The notes beneath the pieces are model-generated. The model had not been told where the DNA came from and did no database searches. It saw only the letters and a program-made list of their open reading frames with translations. Positions 42,620 through 55,790 of a DNA stretch of 64,000 nucleotides are shown here, piece by piece; the stretch's first letter is position 1; every line of letters starts with the position of its first letter. The stretch is taken from positions 8,413,234-8,477,233 of the forward strand of contig CM055094.1 in NCBI GenBank assembly GCA_029204225.1, given 5' to 3'. The stretch comes from Diphasiastrum complanatum (taxonomy: Eukaryota > Streptophyta > Lycopodiopsida > Lycopodiales > Lycopodiaceae). The translations under genes were made by a program, and so were the position numbers.

Positions 42620-45600
42620 TCAGATTGAAATACTGTTGGGAATTCCTGCCCCAGTGAGTCCAGGTTTGGAGCTAGGAAAGAGGAGGGTATACGGCACTCC
42701 TGCTGGGCCTGATCTGTTCTTCAGACTTGGATCTGAGTTCCTTTCAGAGATCAGCTGCTCAATTTGAGCCAGTCTCTCAGAGAATGCACTTATTGCACCA
42801 ACTGCATCTTTATTGTCAGTCCAATTGCTTATTCTCTGTCCTAGATATTCTTCCTCTTTTGCATGTGTCGAAAGAAGTTCGATGGTGCTCAGTTCGATTG
42901 CTGCATGAATTCTTCCGTTTACAGAAGAAAGCAAAAATTTCTCAGGATTTTGAAGCAGCTCAGCTTGCTCCTGACTCCCCTCTTCTGGGATAAGTCTTCG
43001 TGTTATGCTTGGACGATTTGGCATATACCCAGCATAAGCATACTGCCCAAAATTCACTGCAGCATGATGAGCAGATGCTATCCAGATTATTGTTGTCAGG
43101 ATGCCCACGAGATCAGATTTTGTAGACGCTTGGGGCCACCATTGCTCTGCCTTCTTGTCTGCATGACCCACGTTTATGGCTTCTGACCACCAGAGTTGAA
43201 GCTCGGGATCTGCGAGTACTGCCGCATCATCTTTGTAGTAAATATCCACATAATCTTGCACACACTTTTCTGTGGCGTCCCAAATGTCAAGCCCATCCAC
43301 GGCAAATGGGTAGTCAGCAATCAACAATCTTAATCCATATTTTGCAGATGGATCAGGAACCGCAATACCTCTGCACACACAATAAAATTAATGTCCTTTC
43401 TTATTCAACTCTTAGCTCGATTCCTAGAGTAGCAGACATTGATCTGATTCTTGATTACATACGAGATTTAGTGAGAACAACTCTCAATCCTTGCACAGCC
43501 TAAAAAAGCATATTGCAGCTATTATCTACCTTGCGATCAAATCTCCTGTTAGTCCTTGTTGATCAAAACGCCAGGACTCCCTGTAGGCAGCCAAACTGAA
43601 TTCCATAGAATACCTTCCTGTTGCGAAAGTACTTTCAATCACACCTCCGGCATTGATAAGGAGTTTGCGAGCCAGGGAATTAATGGCCATTGTGTTTTTA
43701 AAATGTGGAAGCAGGAAGATGTTGACAGGGTGTAAAGCACTCAATTGCCGATGGGTTGCTATGATAAAAGGTTCTATAACTGCATGCGTGGTCAACCTGA
43801 AACAGCAACAGACTTGTTAGATCAGTTCTCCGCCAGTATGAACCGTTTTCATTTCATGTAGATCGACAGAAACCAGCTCTTCCTGGATCGCACTTACCAA
43901 TGGCTAACGAGTTGGTGATAGACGCAGTCACTGCTAGCAATGTGTACTTTGGCAAGTTCCCACAGCCAGTCCTTGGACCCAGAAAGAGGAGGGGTAAAGA
44001 CTCTACTAAGACTTGAAGCCGAAGTTGAGTTGGAGGGTGGAAGCGTCAGCTCAATTGCAACCGGTTTGAGAGTACCTTCGGCTGTAAGGAAGAATATGGT
44101 CCTGGATGCGTAAGTTTTGGTCCCTGATTGAGCATTGATCTTGGTCAAGTAGAGTAGATAAAGATCATGATAGTCTACTATGAAGAGTTTATCTTGATCA
44201 AGCGCCTGCAAACAGAGACAAAGAAGATAGTTACACTGATGAAGACCAAAGTATTGTATGTCGACTCTCGGTACATGAGACAGTAAATATCATCCATCTG
44301 AAGTACACTAACAAGATCCTTGTCCTTTGTATTTGGATCATCACGTCTCGCCATTACCTGCTGGAGGGTTAGACCTTCTAATTGCGGCCCCAGGTGGCTA
44401 GCTGCGATGGCTGATGTTTGGGGCCCGTATGTTGCAGGATCAAGAACACTTGTTGGAGGGAACACCTGTAAAAATCGGGTGACATGAAATCAGTAAAGCA
44501 ATTTTGCTGTAGAGTAAATCTACAGACACTCTTTCTAACAAGTGCCGTGGTCCATCAAACAAGCAAAGCTCATTTTGCAAGTACGAAAAATTCAAATAAC
44601 AGGCTTCAACCAGCAGCAGCTACTAGATATTTGATAAACAGAAACCAATGATTTCCTTGAGTCTCGCAGCCTACGAGCATTTTGCATATGCGCAATCAAT
44701 AACTATTCTGGAAAAGAGAGTAGGAGAGAATCAGGATTTCCACACCTTCAAAGATCGAATAGTCAATGGATTGAGTCCAGCTAACACCTGCCTAGCAAAC
44801 TCTTCGTCCGTTATCCAAGCAAACTCATCCTCTGCAGAAACGTTTTTCTTTAGAATGATTGAAAAACTGCTCTAAATTCAACACTCTGTTTACAGGGGAA
44901 CGTTTGTTTAAGGCATCATGATTTATTATAATAAATGCTATAGTGTGACTAGCATGCAGATGGTGGTGAGCGACGGCTTACTTGCGATAACCTGTGGAAC
45001 CGGGTATCGCAGCAAGCTCGGATCCCCACCAGTTGTGTCTGTCAGCTCATTGATAAGCTCAAAAGGAGAGAGGAAGAACGGTTGTTCGGCCTGGGGCAGG
45101 CTAATCGGCAGGAATCCCGTAAGATCAATACCTCGGTCATACAGATCCTTCACATCTTTGAAACTATCGAACTGATTGTTGTTCAAGTGAAAGAAGCTTT
45201 TTATGGCTGGAATGAGTATGTGCACTATAGCCTTTAGACCATCGCCTAGGAAGTCTGAATTCTTCACCACGCTGAACCTCTCATCTCGCGGTATATAAAT
45301 GTCCACCACGATGGGCATTGAGCTCTCGGAGTTGGGATCTGTCCATCCATTGCGAAATATTTTCAAAGCCAGAGAAAGATTCATGAAGAAAATGCAAAGG
45401 ACTATGAAATATCTGAAACAGAACAGGCCTAAATTCTTCACTAAGTTTTACCTGCTGCCGAGGGCTTGCGACCTGTGCGACATCTCCGAGGATATGGCAT
45501 CTCATTCGAGCCGCCCAGAATTGGTCTACTAAGATCTTTGCTCAAGTCAGGAAAGCCCAGATCATTGTAAGTAGCATAGTCATAGATCCGATCCCATTCT

Positions 45601-46527
45601 TGCCTTTCACCAGTTCCGTCTCCTTGCATATTGATTAGCTCTTGCTGGCGAAGTGTCAAAAGTCCTTGTGGAGTGTTGCTCGGAAGGTAGTACTGCGGCG
45701 GCGCGTATATCCCAAAATGCAACATTTACAAGCTTAGATAGCGAAACAGTAGCTTGACATGCTAAAGGACGTTATAGAGTAAGAACAGAAAACAACAAAC
45801 ATTGGTATTTACCCGGTTGCTGAAGAAGATACGATCGCTTGTGTATTTGCTTACGTTGTACACCCACGAATTGCATATGAAATTAATGGTGCTTTGATCC
45901 GGAAACGTGAGGGACACAGATTTGAGGTAAAATTCATTAACATGATTGTTCCGGATGATGAAAGCCCCGGGAACACCAAAGGCTTTGTCAACCGTGAAGC
46001 TGATGTTATAGGTGATGTCTCCTACAGTGATTCCATCAAATGCAAGAAACCAGTTCTGCACAGATACCTCCTGGCTACGCTTTCCCCTTTTTGTCACTGC
46101 AAGTGATTGAGCCATCAAGATATTCAAGTCCTCCTACTGTTTCTGTAGCTAGAAAACATTATATTTTCTATAGCTAGAAAACATTATATTCTAGCATTTT
46201 GCAATGCGTAGCCCATTGAAAAGTATGAGCATTCTCAAACAAGAGCATAAATGGCAATACGCCAGCGGCCAGCCTACCTGGGTCGGCTTCAACACTAACA
46301 AGCTGCAAATTCACCTTCTGACCAAGAATATCCGCGGTGTTATCGATCACAGACGCTCCGGGATTAACCACATCAAGGCCGACTAGACTCGTCTTCTGCA
46401 CAATGATCGTGCCATTGATCTGGATCGTGGCTCCTGGAGCAGATGAGTTTGGAGCTAGAACATTGCTTATAGGTCCTCCAAGCTGCCCCAATGTATTCCC
46501 CAACAGTGAACTTCCAAAGCCTTGCAT
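42620..46527 (-). CDS. Lipoxygenase A (nine exons), extraplastidial 13-LOX type
   Basis: Exons on the minus strand: 46527-46278, 46096-45813, 45692-45452, 45338-44982, 44831-44746, 44465-44358, 44205-43898, 43796-43530 and 43370-42620. All introns are GT-AG, phases match throughout, and the product is 883 residues. Residues 1-180 form the PLAT/LH2 domain and the rest is the catalytic domain. Iron ligands are His544, His549, His726, Asn730 and the C-terminal Ile883 (NSISI). The five-His motif H-x4-H-x4-H-x17-H-x8-H is complete. Ala587 predicts S-stereochemistry, and Thr601-Phe602 match soybean LOX-1 and 13-specificity. No transit peptide is apparent, so it is probably cytosolic. The enzyme adds O2 to linoleic or linolenic acid, feeding oxylipin synthesis. 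It lies head to head with lipoxygenase B. Confidence 0.95.
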
Positions 46528-46810
46528 TGTTTTACAGCTTTGAATACTCCGAAATTATTCAGCTTGCTATTTGCAAATCTAGAGCACGCGCAGCCAGCCA
46601 CGAATTCGCTGACCTGTGCTTAGTTCAAATCACAATCTATAATGTATATTTTTCCGAGAGCCAGCAAGATAAAACCTGATCAGCAGCTGGTATATATATA
46701 TGTATATATATTTGCTCAATGCAAGTACAGATAGATCATCAATCGCTACAAACAGTAAAACAGACTTGTAAACTCAGGATAGCATGAGGCCTTATCAATC
46801 AGAGCTCTGA
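46528..46810 (-). promoter_or_regulatory. Lipoxygenase A proximal promoter and 5' UTR
   Basis: A TATA-like CATTATAGATTG (minus strand, near 46633-46643) lies about 115 bp before the ATG. The whole 280 bp aligns by eye with 51165-51445 upstream of lipoxygenase B, including GCACAG(G/T)TCAGCGAATT, GTGGCTGGC and TTGCATTGAGCA. An AT dinucleotide stretch (46688-46712) interrupts the match. Confidence 0.7.
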
Positions 46811-49800
46811 TCAATGTTCGGCAGTAATGCAGCTTGATCATTCATGCAGCAAGAACGTGAGCAACAGACCACAAACAGCAACATTAAGGCTTACAATAAC
46901 AGTGAGAGTTCACTGAACCAACCACGCTACGTTAGTGATTGTGCTTGCCTCTTTTATGCAAGGAGGATCCCAACCCAATACATTGAGTGATTGCTTGATT
47001 TTTTATTTTTTTCTCAAAATTGATCGATTGATTGATCTGAACAGTGATGGATCAGGATTCATGTACGGATCCACCTCGTGTTTCATGAGGCAATAGTTAC
47101 ACACTTTATTTTTATTTTTTCTGACAGATCTTCAAACAGTTTTAAGATAAGATTAATGGGAGGGGGGCCCAATGCAACTGGCATTAGGGGAGGACCTCCA
47201 GGGCCTAGCCTTATCCAAACCAATCCCAATACAAAGTTATTTGGGATCAACCTTTACCCTTGACCCAAATCTTATGCCCAACCATTACCCAAGGCTGCAT
47301 GCAGCATAAGCTGCATCCTCATCATGATATCTTAATTGTTATAAAAGGTTTTACATCTCTGGATGAGGATGCATTGGAAAGAGTATGCACATGCACATGC
47401 ACATGCACTCTAGATTGAGATGAAAACTGGTCAAATTTTCATGTTTCAATACATTTTTTAACCCAAGGAATGTCATGTTTAATCAATGTTTTCCGACATT
47501 GAATACTTTAGAACCTTTTTTAATCTTCACATCACTCCATATGAAGTATTGTAATCAACTCATACTCAATAACAATAATTGTTGAATTTTCTTGTTCTTA
47601 GGGTGATAGACAATGGTCACCCTCATGTTTTCCACATACTTTGCAAGAATAAAAAAGGCCTTGACGTAGTGGTGACATTGTTAGATATATTTACAACGAC
47701 ATTTATCTCAATTAGTCAATGGCATACCCATGCAAATACCAAAGAACCCAAAAGGTACAATTTCATGAAGATAATGCAAGAAGATTTTGGCAATTCCAAG
47801 CTAGAATTGGGTTGGGAGACAAAAATGCTTGATCTTGGCCCCTAACATTCAATTTTGGATTATGAAGTAGCTTGAGATCCACTTTTCTTGTTGGATTTTA
47901 TTGATTTCAGCATGCTACTTCGTTCCTAAGAAGTTTTCACATGGATCTATGCATATATGAATACATATGGAACATCTTGTAAGGGATCCTTTAAGAGGTG
48001 GTAAAAGATCCTTCATGGACATCATTCTCTGTAGGAGTATCATAGGTTCCTTGTTTGTGGCTAGAATTTTTCTTAAAGTCAAGCATGCTTGGCCCAAATT
48101 GACAAATGAAATCAAGAGATGCTATGTCAGTAGACCTCTTCCATCAAGCCAAGTGTAAGTAGTCTACACTATCACGAGCTAATCCAACTCTAAAATTGGC
48201 CTAATCACTTATTTACAAGTGTACAATGAGTGGTTTTGATAGAGGACTCCCAAACCTCAAGATAGACGACTTTACAATTTCACAAAAATGATACCCTTTG
48301 TATCATCCATGTCAAAATAGATTCAACTATTATATGGGACTATAGTGTGGATCACACACCACCACATATGGGCATTTTCCCATGCACATAGCCAGATACA
48401 CAATAGAGGGTCACTTGGGTTGGTCCAGCTTGTGTGAAAAATCACATGACAATCCCATGGCTATGTCAATGACAACTTACTCGTGGCACATCCATGCGGA
48501 TTAATTTTCCGAAAATATGGCCTACATACCCACAAGAGAAGATGCCAATACAATAGAAATTTGGATTAGTGTGGCTATGCCATGCATGGCACAACTTCAT
48601 GTTGCACATTACCAACCAAACATTCAAGAGTTAGTGTCATGTGGCATAGTCACGCATGCTCATGCCACATTTTTTCTAGAAGTTCAATCACATGGCAAAT
48701 CCAAAACATAGTTTATGTATTTGCTACTCCTCATTTTTTTCATTACAATTTTTCAATGGAAAGTACCACGACTTGTTGCCAAATGTCATGGAACACTTGG
48801 AGGGTTACAAAAGCCATATTACCAAGATTTGTTGTACAAGATTTTTGTTGGGATTGTCGTAAGGATTAGAATCTTTGTTGATAAGAGATATATTTTGACT
48901 TATAATGAGATCAATCGGTACAACATACACTAGTACAATGTACCATTCGCTTTTATTGAGTGAGTGAGATGGCATATAAGACATTATGAAAAATTTGTAA
49001 AGTTTTGAGCTAAGCAACAAATATAGAAGAAGGTTGAATAGAGCATTAAATGAATGTTCATAGGTGGAGAACATTAAATATGTTAACACACTCATGAAAT
49101 CATTAATTAGCAATCTTTCTAATTCTGACCATGTGAAAGTTGAAGAAAAGTTTAGCTATAAATGATATTGAATAATCCTAGAGGTTTATTGATGTAAATT
49201 ATACCTAAAACTTTCTACCAATTGTAAATCATGCTAAAATTAAGTAGTATGGGTAACATAGCTACTAAAAAATGTGAAACATATTTCAAGGAGGAGGATA
49301 TTATAATAGAAAATTATTTGGAAACTAGAAAACAATAAAATGAGTTTTAAGTCCTAAGCATGGAGCGATAATATAGTGCATGTAGGCAAGGCAAACCTAT
49401 TTCAAGACACTTTGAAGGGATTTAACAATTACAAAATGAAACAAGAAACTTGAGGATTGAACAACAGGAGTTAAACATATTGTTAGCATCATGACTATTT
49501 GCTTGACAAAACATGTGGCTATCTCTACACAAAGAGCTCAGATGCATCACAAGAAGAGTATAGTTGTGTACATGTCCTTGCCAATAATGTCGCAATTTGC
49601 TTGAAAAGTATTTGGAGAGCATTGAGGGTGAACATTTTGTATGGCCCTAAGAAGAAGTCAACAATCAATGTTTTTAAAAATATATCGATTACAACTCGAT
49701 AGATTCTAAAGTGATTGGAGGCTAACAAAGTTCTCAGGCACTCAAAAGATAATGATCTCAAGTATTCAGTATTAAAAAACATTGATCATAGTCTGATATC

Positions 49801-51164
49801 GCTTGAGGGAGTCACAATGTCTCAAGGGATTTCAATAAATTTGCCTTTTAATTGTGCGTACAGTCTACCCTTCCTTATTGTTAACCTACTTTAAATGTTA
49901 CATAAATTTTACTCACTATTTTGCATCGGATAGATGTTATGTGTTATGCTTTAGATACTCCCTTCATTAAATTGCTTTGGATAAATTTTATTGCCATAAG
50001 GGTGGTGTACATTTATCTATACATAATTACATCCATTCACATGTTTTCAAATGAGACGCCCTAAATCTAGGCCTTGCCCCCTAGCCAAGTCAAGCCCTTG
50101 GAGACGATATGAGGGCACAATTCTCTTCAAATGACCTGCCTGCTACCTTGGTTTGAAATTTTCTTTATATAACAAAACTGCCTACATCATCTCGATCTCT
50201 TTGCTCTTCATTGATGCACCTTGCTAAGTTTCAAGCCACTTCTTACACACTTGCCTTACTTTGATTCTTGCAAGTGCTCCTCTACATAGCTAAATGCAAG
50301 GGCCTTCTGCAGCTCATTGCATGCTACTTTTGCTAGAGTCAAGTTGAGTGGTGGCTCATGTCTACTTTTACCCTAGGTGTATGTGATAATGAGGCTTCTT
50401 TTGTCATGGTTACCAACTCCTAAAAAGCCAAGGTTTCATATTTCTTTTTTCATCACATTTTTTTGATATATGTTAGATGTTTGATATTTACCATGGGTTA
50501 TTGCTACCATTAAATGTTAATTTTTTATTGGTCACCTTAGCTATTTGGTGTAATGCTATACTTTGCTAAACGTTATCTTTCTTCTACTCCTGTATCATAA
50601 CAATTATGGAGGGTAGACTACTTCTCAGTTCTTTAGGATGCTAAGGAACACCCTGGCATGTACTACGTGTGCATACTCTGACTTTTGAACCATAACAATT
50701 AGGGAGGGTAGACTATACTTGTACTTATCTATGACCCACACTAATCCAATCTGATTGCAGCTAGACTATCCTTATCTATGACCCACCCTCATCCAATAAT
50801 GTTGAAACAGCTTCCCTCACAATGAAGATAGTGATCCCATTATCCATATCAGTGTACCACATGATACATCCTTAGAGCATTCCTAAATGCTCATTTGCAA
50901 TTGCAATCAGGTGGGGGGCCCCTCCACTCCTAGTTTAAAGTTTTGATTATATACAATAATGGCTTAATTAGCAACAAAAGATACCTCACTGTTCAAATGA
51001 ATCAATTTGCACGTGCCTACTGGGAATTTTATATTGGAATTTGGCATCACAGAGGCAAGCTCAATCAGAAACGTCGAGTTATTACTTCGGTGAGCTGTCA
51101 TTGTCATTGTCAAGAAACTCCTCAGTGTTACTGTTTGTGGGCTGTTGCTGGAAAAGACAAGCAT
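46811..51164. other. Intergenic region between the two lipoxygenase genes
   Basis: About 4.4 kb without a convincing gene. It has short local repeats: ACATGC repeats at 47389-47406, and two copies each of CATAACAATTA(T/G)GGAGGG (near 50597 and 50691) and TATCTATGACCCAC (near 50728 and 50772). Small ORFs at 48.5-49.8 kb show no family motifs. Might contain regulatory sites or decayed transposons that I cannot classify. Confidence 0.5.
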
Positions 51165-51445
51165 TAGTTAGCTCTGATACACATATAAGGCGCTCATCCT
51201 GTCATGAATTTGCAAGTTTGTTTCACTGCTTGTTGAGGCAGTTGATGATCATTAATCTGTATTTGCATTGAGCATATACTCCAGCAGCCGATGATCAGGC
51301 TATTTTGATGGCTCTTGGAATATATAGTATAGATTGGGTGATCACTGGAACTGAGCACAGTTCAGCGAATTAGTGGCTGGCTTAACGTGCATTGGCTTTG
51401 CAAATCGGCAGCTGAATATTTCGGAGAACTCAAAGTTTCAAAACA
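51165..51445 (+). promoter_or_regulatory. Lipoxygenase B proximal promoter and 5' UTR
   Basis: AATATATAGTATAGATTGG (51319-51337) is the TATA region, about 120 bp before the ATG, the same distance as in lipoxygenase A. Similarity with that promoter continues to about 51165. An ACGTGC core at 51386-51391 (TTAACGTGCATT) is a possible bZIP/bHLH site and is replaced by GCGCGTGC in the other copy. Confidence 0.7.
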
Positions 51446-54400
51446 ATGCAGGGCTTTGGAGGTTCACTGCTGACCAATGGAGCAGGAAATTTATTCGGGC
51501 AGCTTGGAGGAGCTGTAAGCAATGTTTTAGCTCCTTCCTCGTCTGCTCCAGGAGGATCCATCCAGATCAAGGGCTCAATAATTGTGCAGAAGACCAATCT
51601 CCTTGATGTAGTGAATGCTGGAGCATCTCTGGTTGATAACACTGCAGATCTTGTTGGTCAGAAAGTGAATTTGCAGCTTGTCAGTATTGAAACCGACCCA
51701 GGTAGTGTTGCCATTCATATTAGAGTTGTTTGAGAATGCGAATACGTTTCAATGAGCTATGCATTGCATCTCATGACGGAATGCTAGATCATGAAGATTT
51801 CTAGTTATAGCACTAGTGGAAGGACTTAAATATCTTGATGGCTCATTACCTGCAGTGACAAACACGGGAAAGCGTAGCCAGGAGATAGCTGTGGAGAACT
51901 GGTTTCTTGCATTTGATGGTATCACAGTAGGAGATATCACCTATGCTATCAGCTTCACTGTTGACAAAGATTTTGGTGTCCCCGGGGCTTTCATCATCCG
52001 GAACAATCATGTTAATGAATTTTACCTCAAATCTGTGTCCCTCGCGCTTCCGGATCAAAGCACCATTAATTTCATATGCGATTCGTGGGTGTACAACGTA
52101 AGCAAATACACAAGCGATCGTATATTCTTCAGCAACCGGGTAGGCAGTGATTTCGGTTTTCTGCTCTTACTCCATCCATTTCCTTAACATGCCAAGCTAT
52201 TGTTTTGCGATGTCAGCTTGATCTGAATGTTGTATTTTGGGATATGGGCGCAGCACTGCCTTCCGGTCGACACTCCACAAGGACTCTTGACTCTTCGCCA
52301 GCAAGAGCTCATAAATCTGCGAGGAGATGGGACTGGCGAAAGGCAAGAATGGGATCGGATATATGACTATGCTACTTACAATGATCTGGGTTTTCCTGAC
52401 TTCAGCAAAGCTCTCAGCAGACCAAGTCTGGGCGGCTCGAATGAGCTACCATATCCTCGGAGATGTCGCACAGGTCGCAAGCCCTCGGCAGCAGGTAGAA
52501 TTTCGATTACTGAAGAAATCAGGCCAGTTCTGTTTCACATATTTGCTAATTTTTCTTTGCATTTTTTTGATGATTCTTGTTCTGGCTTGGAAAATGATTG
52601 ACAATGGATGCACAGATCCCAATTCCGAGAGCTTGACGTTCATCTTGGAGAACATTTACATACCAAGGGATGAGAGGTTCAGCGTTGTGAAAAATTCAGA
52701 TTTCGTTGGCGATGGTTTGAAGGCTATAGTGCACACGCTCATTCCAGCCTTAGAAAGCTTCTTTCAATATATGAGCAACAATCATGATCAGTTTGAAAGT
52801 TTGAAAGAAGTTAAGAATCTGTATGATCAAGGTATTAATCTTACGGGATTCCTGCCGATCAGCCTGCCCAAAGCCGAACAGCCATTCCTCCTCTCTCCGT
52901 TTGAGCTAATCAACCAGCTGACAGACACCACTGGTGGGGATCCGAGCTTGCTACGATACCCGGTTCCACAGGTTATCGCAAGTAAGCCATCGCTCACCGT
53001 GATCATGCTAACCGTATTACATCATTCATAATGATAAACTATGTTAACGCTCTCCTAAAAACAGGGCTACAAGTTAGACGTAGTTTTTATTTGCTCTGAA
53101 TAAAAGCGCTATTGCAGACGATGAGTTGGCTTGGATATCAGACAAAGAGTTTGCTAGGCAGGTGTTAGCTGGACTAAATCCATTGACAGTTCAGTCTTTG
53201 AAGGTGTGGAAATCCTAATTTTCTCCTACTCACTAATTTTCCAGATTGCTTCTTGAATGCGTATAGGAAAAGCAACATATTGCGAAGAATTACTCGTAGG
53301 CTGTACCGCGAGACTCTAGGAATTGATCAGTTTCATCAAGTATATTGATCTAGTAGTTGCTGCTCTATGAATAATATGTATGTGATTTTTTAGTAGTTGC
53401 AAAATGAACCGTGCTACTTTGCAACCACCTCTCATGTGATAAAGGCTCTGTTCAGATCTACTTTACAGCGAACTACTCTACTGATTTCTTGTACCCCATT
53501 CAAGCAGGTGTTTCCTCCAACAAGTGCTCTTGATCCTGCAACATACGGGCCCCAAAGATCAGCCATCACAGCTAGCCAACTGGAGCCGCAACTGGAAGGT
53601 CTAAACCTCCAACAGGTAACAGAGCAGAGATGTGGTAAACCAAAAGGATAATGCTCTTAGTGTTTATGTATTTTCGATTAACGACCTTCGGTTTCTGCAC
53701 TGAGGATCAACACACAATGCTTTGATTTTCATTATCGTGATTACGCTCTTTGTATCTATTTGCAGGCGCTTGATCAAGATAAACTTTTCATAGTAGATTA
53801 CCGTGATCTCTATCTACTCTACTTGACCAAGATCAATGCCCAGTCAGGAGCTAAAGCTTACGCATCTAGGACCATATTCTTCCTTACAGCCGAAGGTATT
53901 CTCAGACCGGTTGCCATTGAGCTGACTCTTCCACCCTCCGATTCAACAGCAGCTTCAAGCCTTAGTAGGGTTTTTACGCCTCCTCTTTCTGGTTCGAAGG
54001 ACTGGCTGTGGGAGCTTGCCAAAGTACACGTTGCTACCAACGATAGCGGCTATCACCAACTGATTAGCCATTGGTATGTGTAATCCAGGAACCGCTAGTT
54101 TTTGACAGTTTCTATTAGAAATGAAGGCCGTTCACGGAGTACTAATCTAACAAACTGTTGTGTTTCAGGTTGACCACTCATGCAGTGATAGAACCTTTCG
54201 TTATAGCAACTCATCGGCAATTGAGTGCATTACACCCCCTTAACGTCTTCCTGCTTCCCCATTTCAAGAACACAATGGCCATCAATTCCAGTGCTCGGAA
54301 ACTCCTTATCAATGCTGGAGGTATCATTGAAAACACGTTTGTAACAGGAGGATATTCTATGGAGATCACTTCGGTTGCTTACAGGGAATCCTGGCGTTTT

Positions 54401-55347
54401 GATCAACAAGGGCTGCCAGGAGATTTGATCTCAAGGTAGGTAATACTCGTATGTTTTTTCAAGCTGTCCAAGGATTACCAGTTTTTCTCTCTAAATCTCA
54501 AATGTAATGAAACAAAAAATCAATCTCTTTGACTTTGAGAAACAAGATAAGAAAATAATCATAAATTAAAGTGCACTAATTATGTTGTGTGTGCAGAGGT
54601 ATTGCAGTGGTGGATTCGACTGCAAAATATGGGTTACGATTGTTGATTGCTGACTACCCATTTGCCGTGGATGGGCTTGATATTTGGGACGCCACAGAAA
54701 AGTGTGTGCGAGATTATGTGAATATCTATTACAGAGATGATGCAGCGGTATTGGCAGATCCAGAGCTTCAACTCTGGTGGTCAGAAGTTATAAACGTGGG
54801 TCATGCAGACAAGAAGGCTGAGCAGTGGTGGCCTCAAGCATCTACAAAATCTGATCTTGTCAGCATACTGACAACAATCATCTGGATAGCATCTGCTCAT
54901 CATGCTGCTGTCAATTTTGGGCAGTACGCTTATGGTGGATATATGCCAAATCATCCAACCATAACACGCAGACTTATCCCAGAAGAGGGGAGCAAGGAGC
55001 ACGATGAGCTGCTTCGAGATCCTGAGAAATTTTTACTTTCGACTGTAAACGGAAGACTTCAGGCAACAATCGTATTGAGCACCATTGAACTTCTATCTAA
55101 GCATGCAACAGAGGAAGAATATCTGGGACACAGAATAAGCAACTGGACTGACAACAAGGCTGCAGTTGCTGCAATTGGTGCATTGTCTGAGAGACTCTCA
55201 CATATTGAGCAGCTCATATCTGGAAGGAATTCAGATGCAAATTTGAAGAACAGATCAGGCCCAGCAGGTGTGCCATATACCCTCCTCTTTCCTAGCTCCA
55301 AACCTGGACTCACTGGAGCAGGAATACCCAACAGTATTTCAATCTGA
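51446..55347 (+). CDS. Lipoxygenase B (nine exons), extraplastidial 13-LOX type
   Basis: Exons: 51446-51701, 51856-52139, 52254-52494, 52616-52981, 53118-53203, 53508-53615, 53766-54073, 54169-54435 and 54597-55347. All junctions are GT-AG, and the product is 888 residues, typical for plant LOX. It has an N-terminal PLAT/LH2 domain to about residue 180, then the catalytic domain. Iron ligands are His549, His554, His731, Asn735 and Ile888. The five-His motif runs His544 to His581. Ala592 predicts S-products, and Thr606-Phe607 predict 13-specificity. The start MQGFGGSLL lacks a plastid transit peptide. Seven of nine exon lengths equal those of lipoxygenase A; exons 1 and 4 are 6 and 9 nt longer. 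Gene specificity could still differ, since T-F is only a predictor. Confidence 0.96.
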
Positions 55348-55790
55348 CATTCTGTTGAAAATCAGCAAATTTTCAACTCCTAGCCATCTTTAAAGTTCAC
55401 AGTAAAATATGATGCAGGTTGATCATCTGCCTGATCTTGTGTGTCCTGCCTCCTCCCTGTAAAAGAGGATAAACTATGTAGTTTTGCAGGTGTTTTATTT
55501 GGAGTGTAATTTTTGGAATTGATGCTGCATAACATGTGAAACATCAACCTATCACGACATTACTGACTCAAAGTGTTTGTTTAAACTCTTCAATTCATCT
55601 GGTCTTATATGAAAGAAAAGTAAATAAAAAGCGGAAACAAACAGAATCTAACTTAATTCTATTTTAACTACTAAATGAGAATCACATAAGATCAGAATCA
55701 CAAGAAAGTCGATAAGTTAAAGACAATGCTTGAAGAATAGTTTTCAATTGCTTTGTATTCTCTGTATTATCGGAGTTTGTGGTAGACACA
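55348..55790. other. 3' flank of lipoxygenase B
   Basis: No ORF recognised. The first ~40 bp after the stop resemble the 3' flank of lipoxygenase A (CATTCTGTTGAAAATCA versus TATTCTGATGAAAATCA), so the duplication extended past the stop codon. Confidence 0.45.

Noticed and set aside
42727-46543. Plus-strand ORFs across the lipoxygenase A gene
   Set aside because: They are antisense shadows of well-supported minus-strand exons.
47389-47406. ACATGC repeats as a seed-type RY element
   Set aside because: Four tandem units look like a small microsatellite, and the site is over 4 kb from the lipoxygenase B start.
48517-49782. Several 60-100 residue ORFs in the LOX spacer
   Set aside because: No conserved motif, no splice-consistent chain, and composition like the surrounding noncoding DNA.
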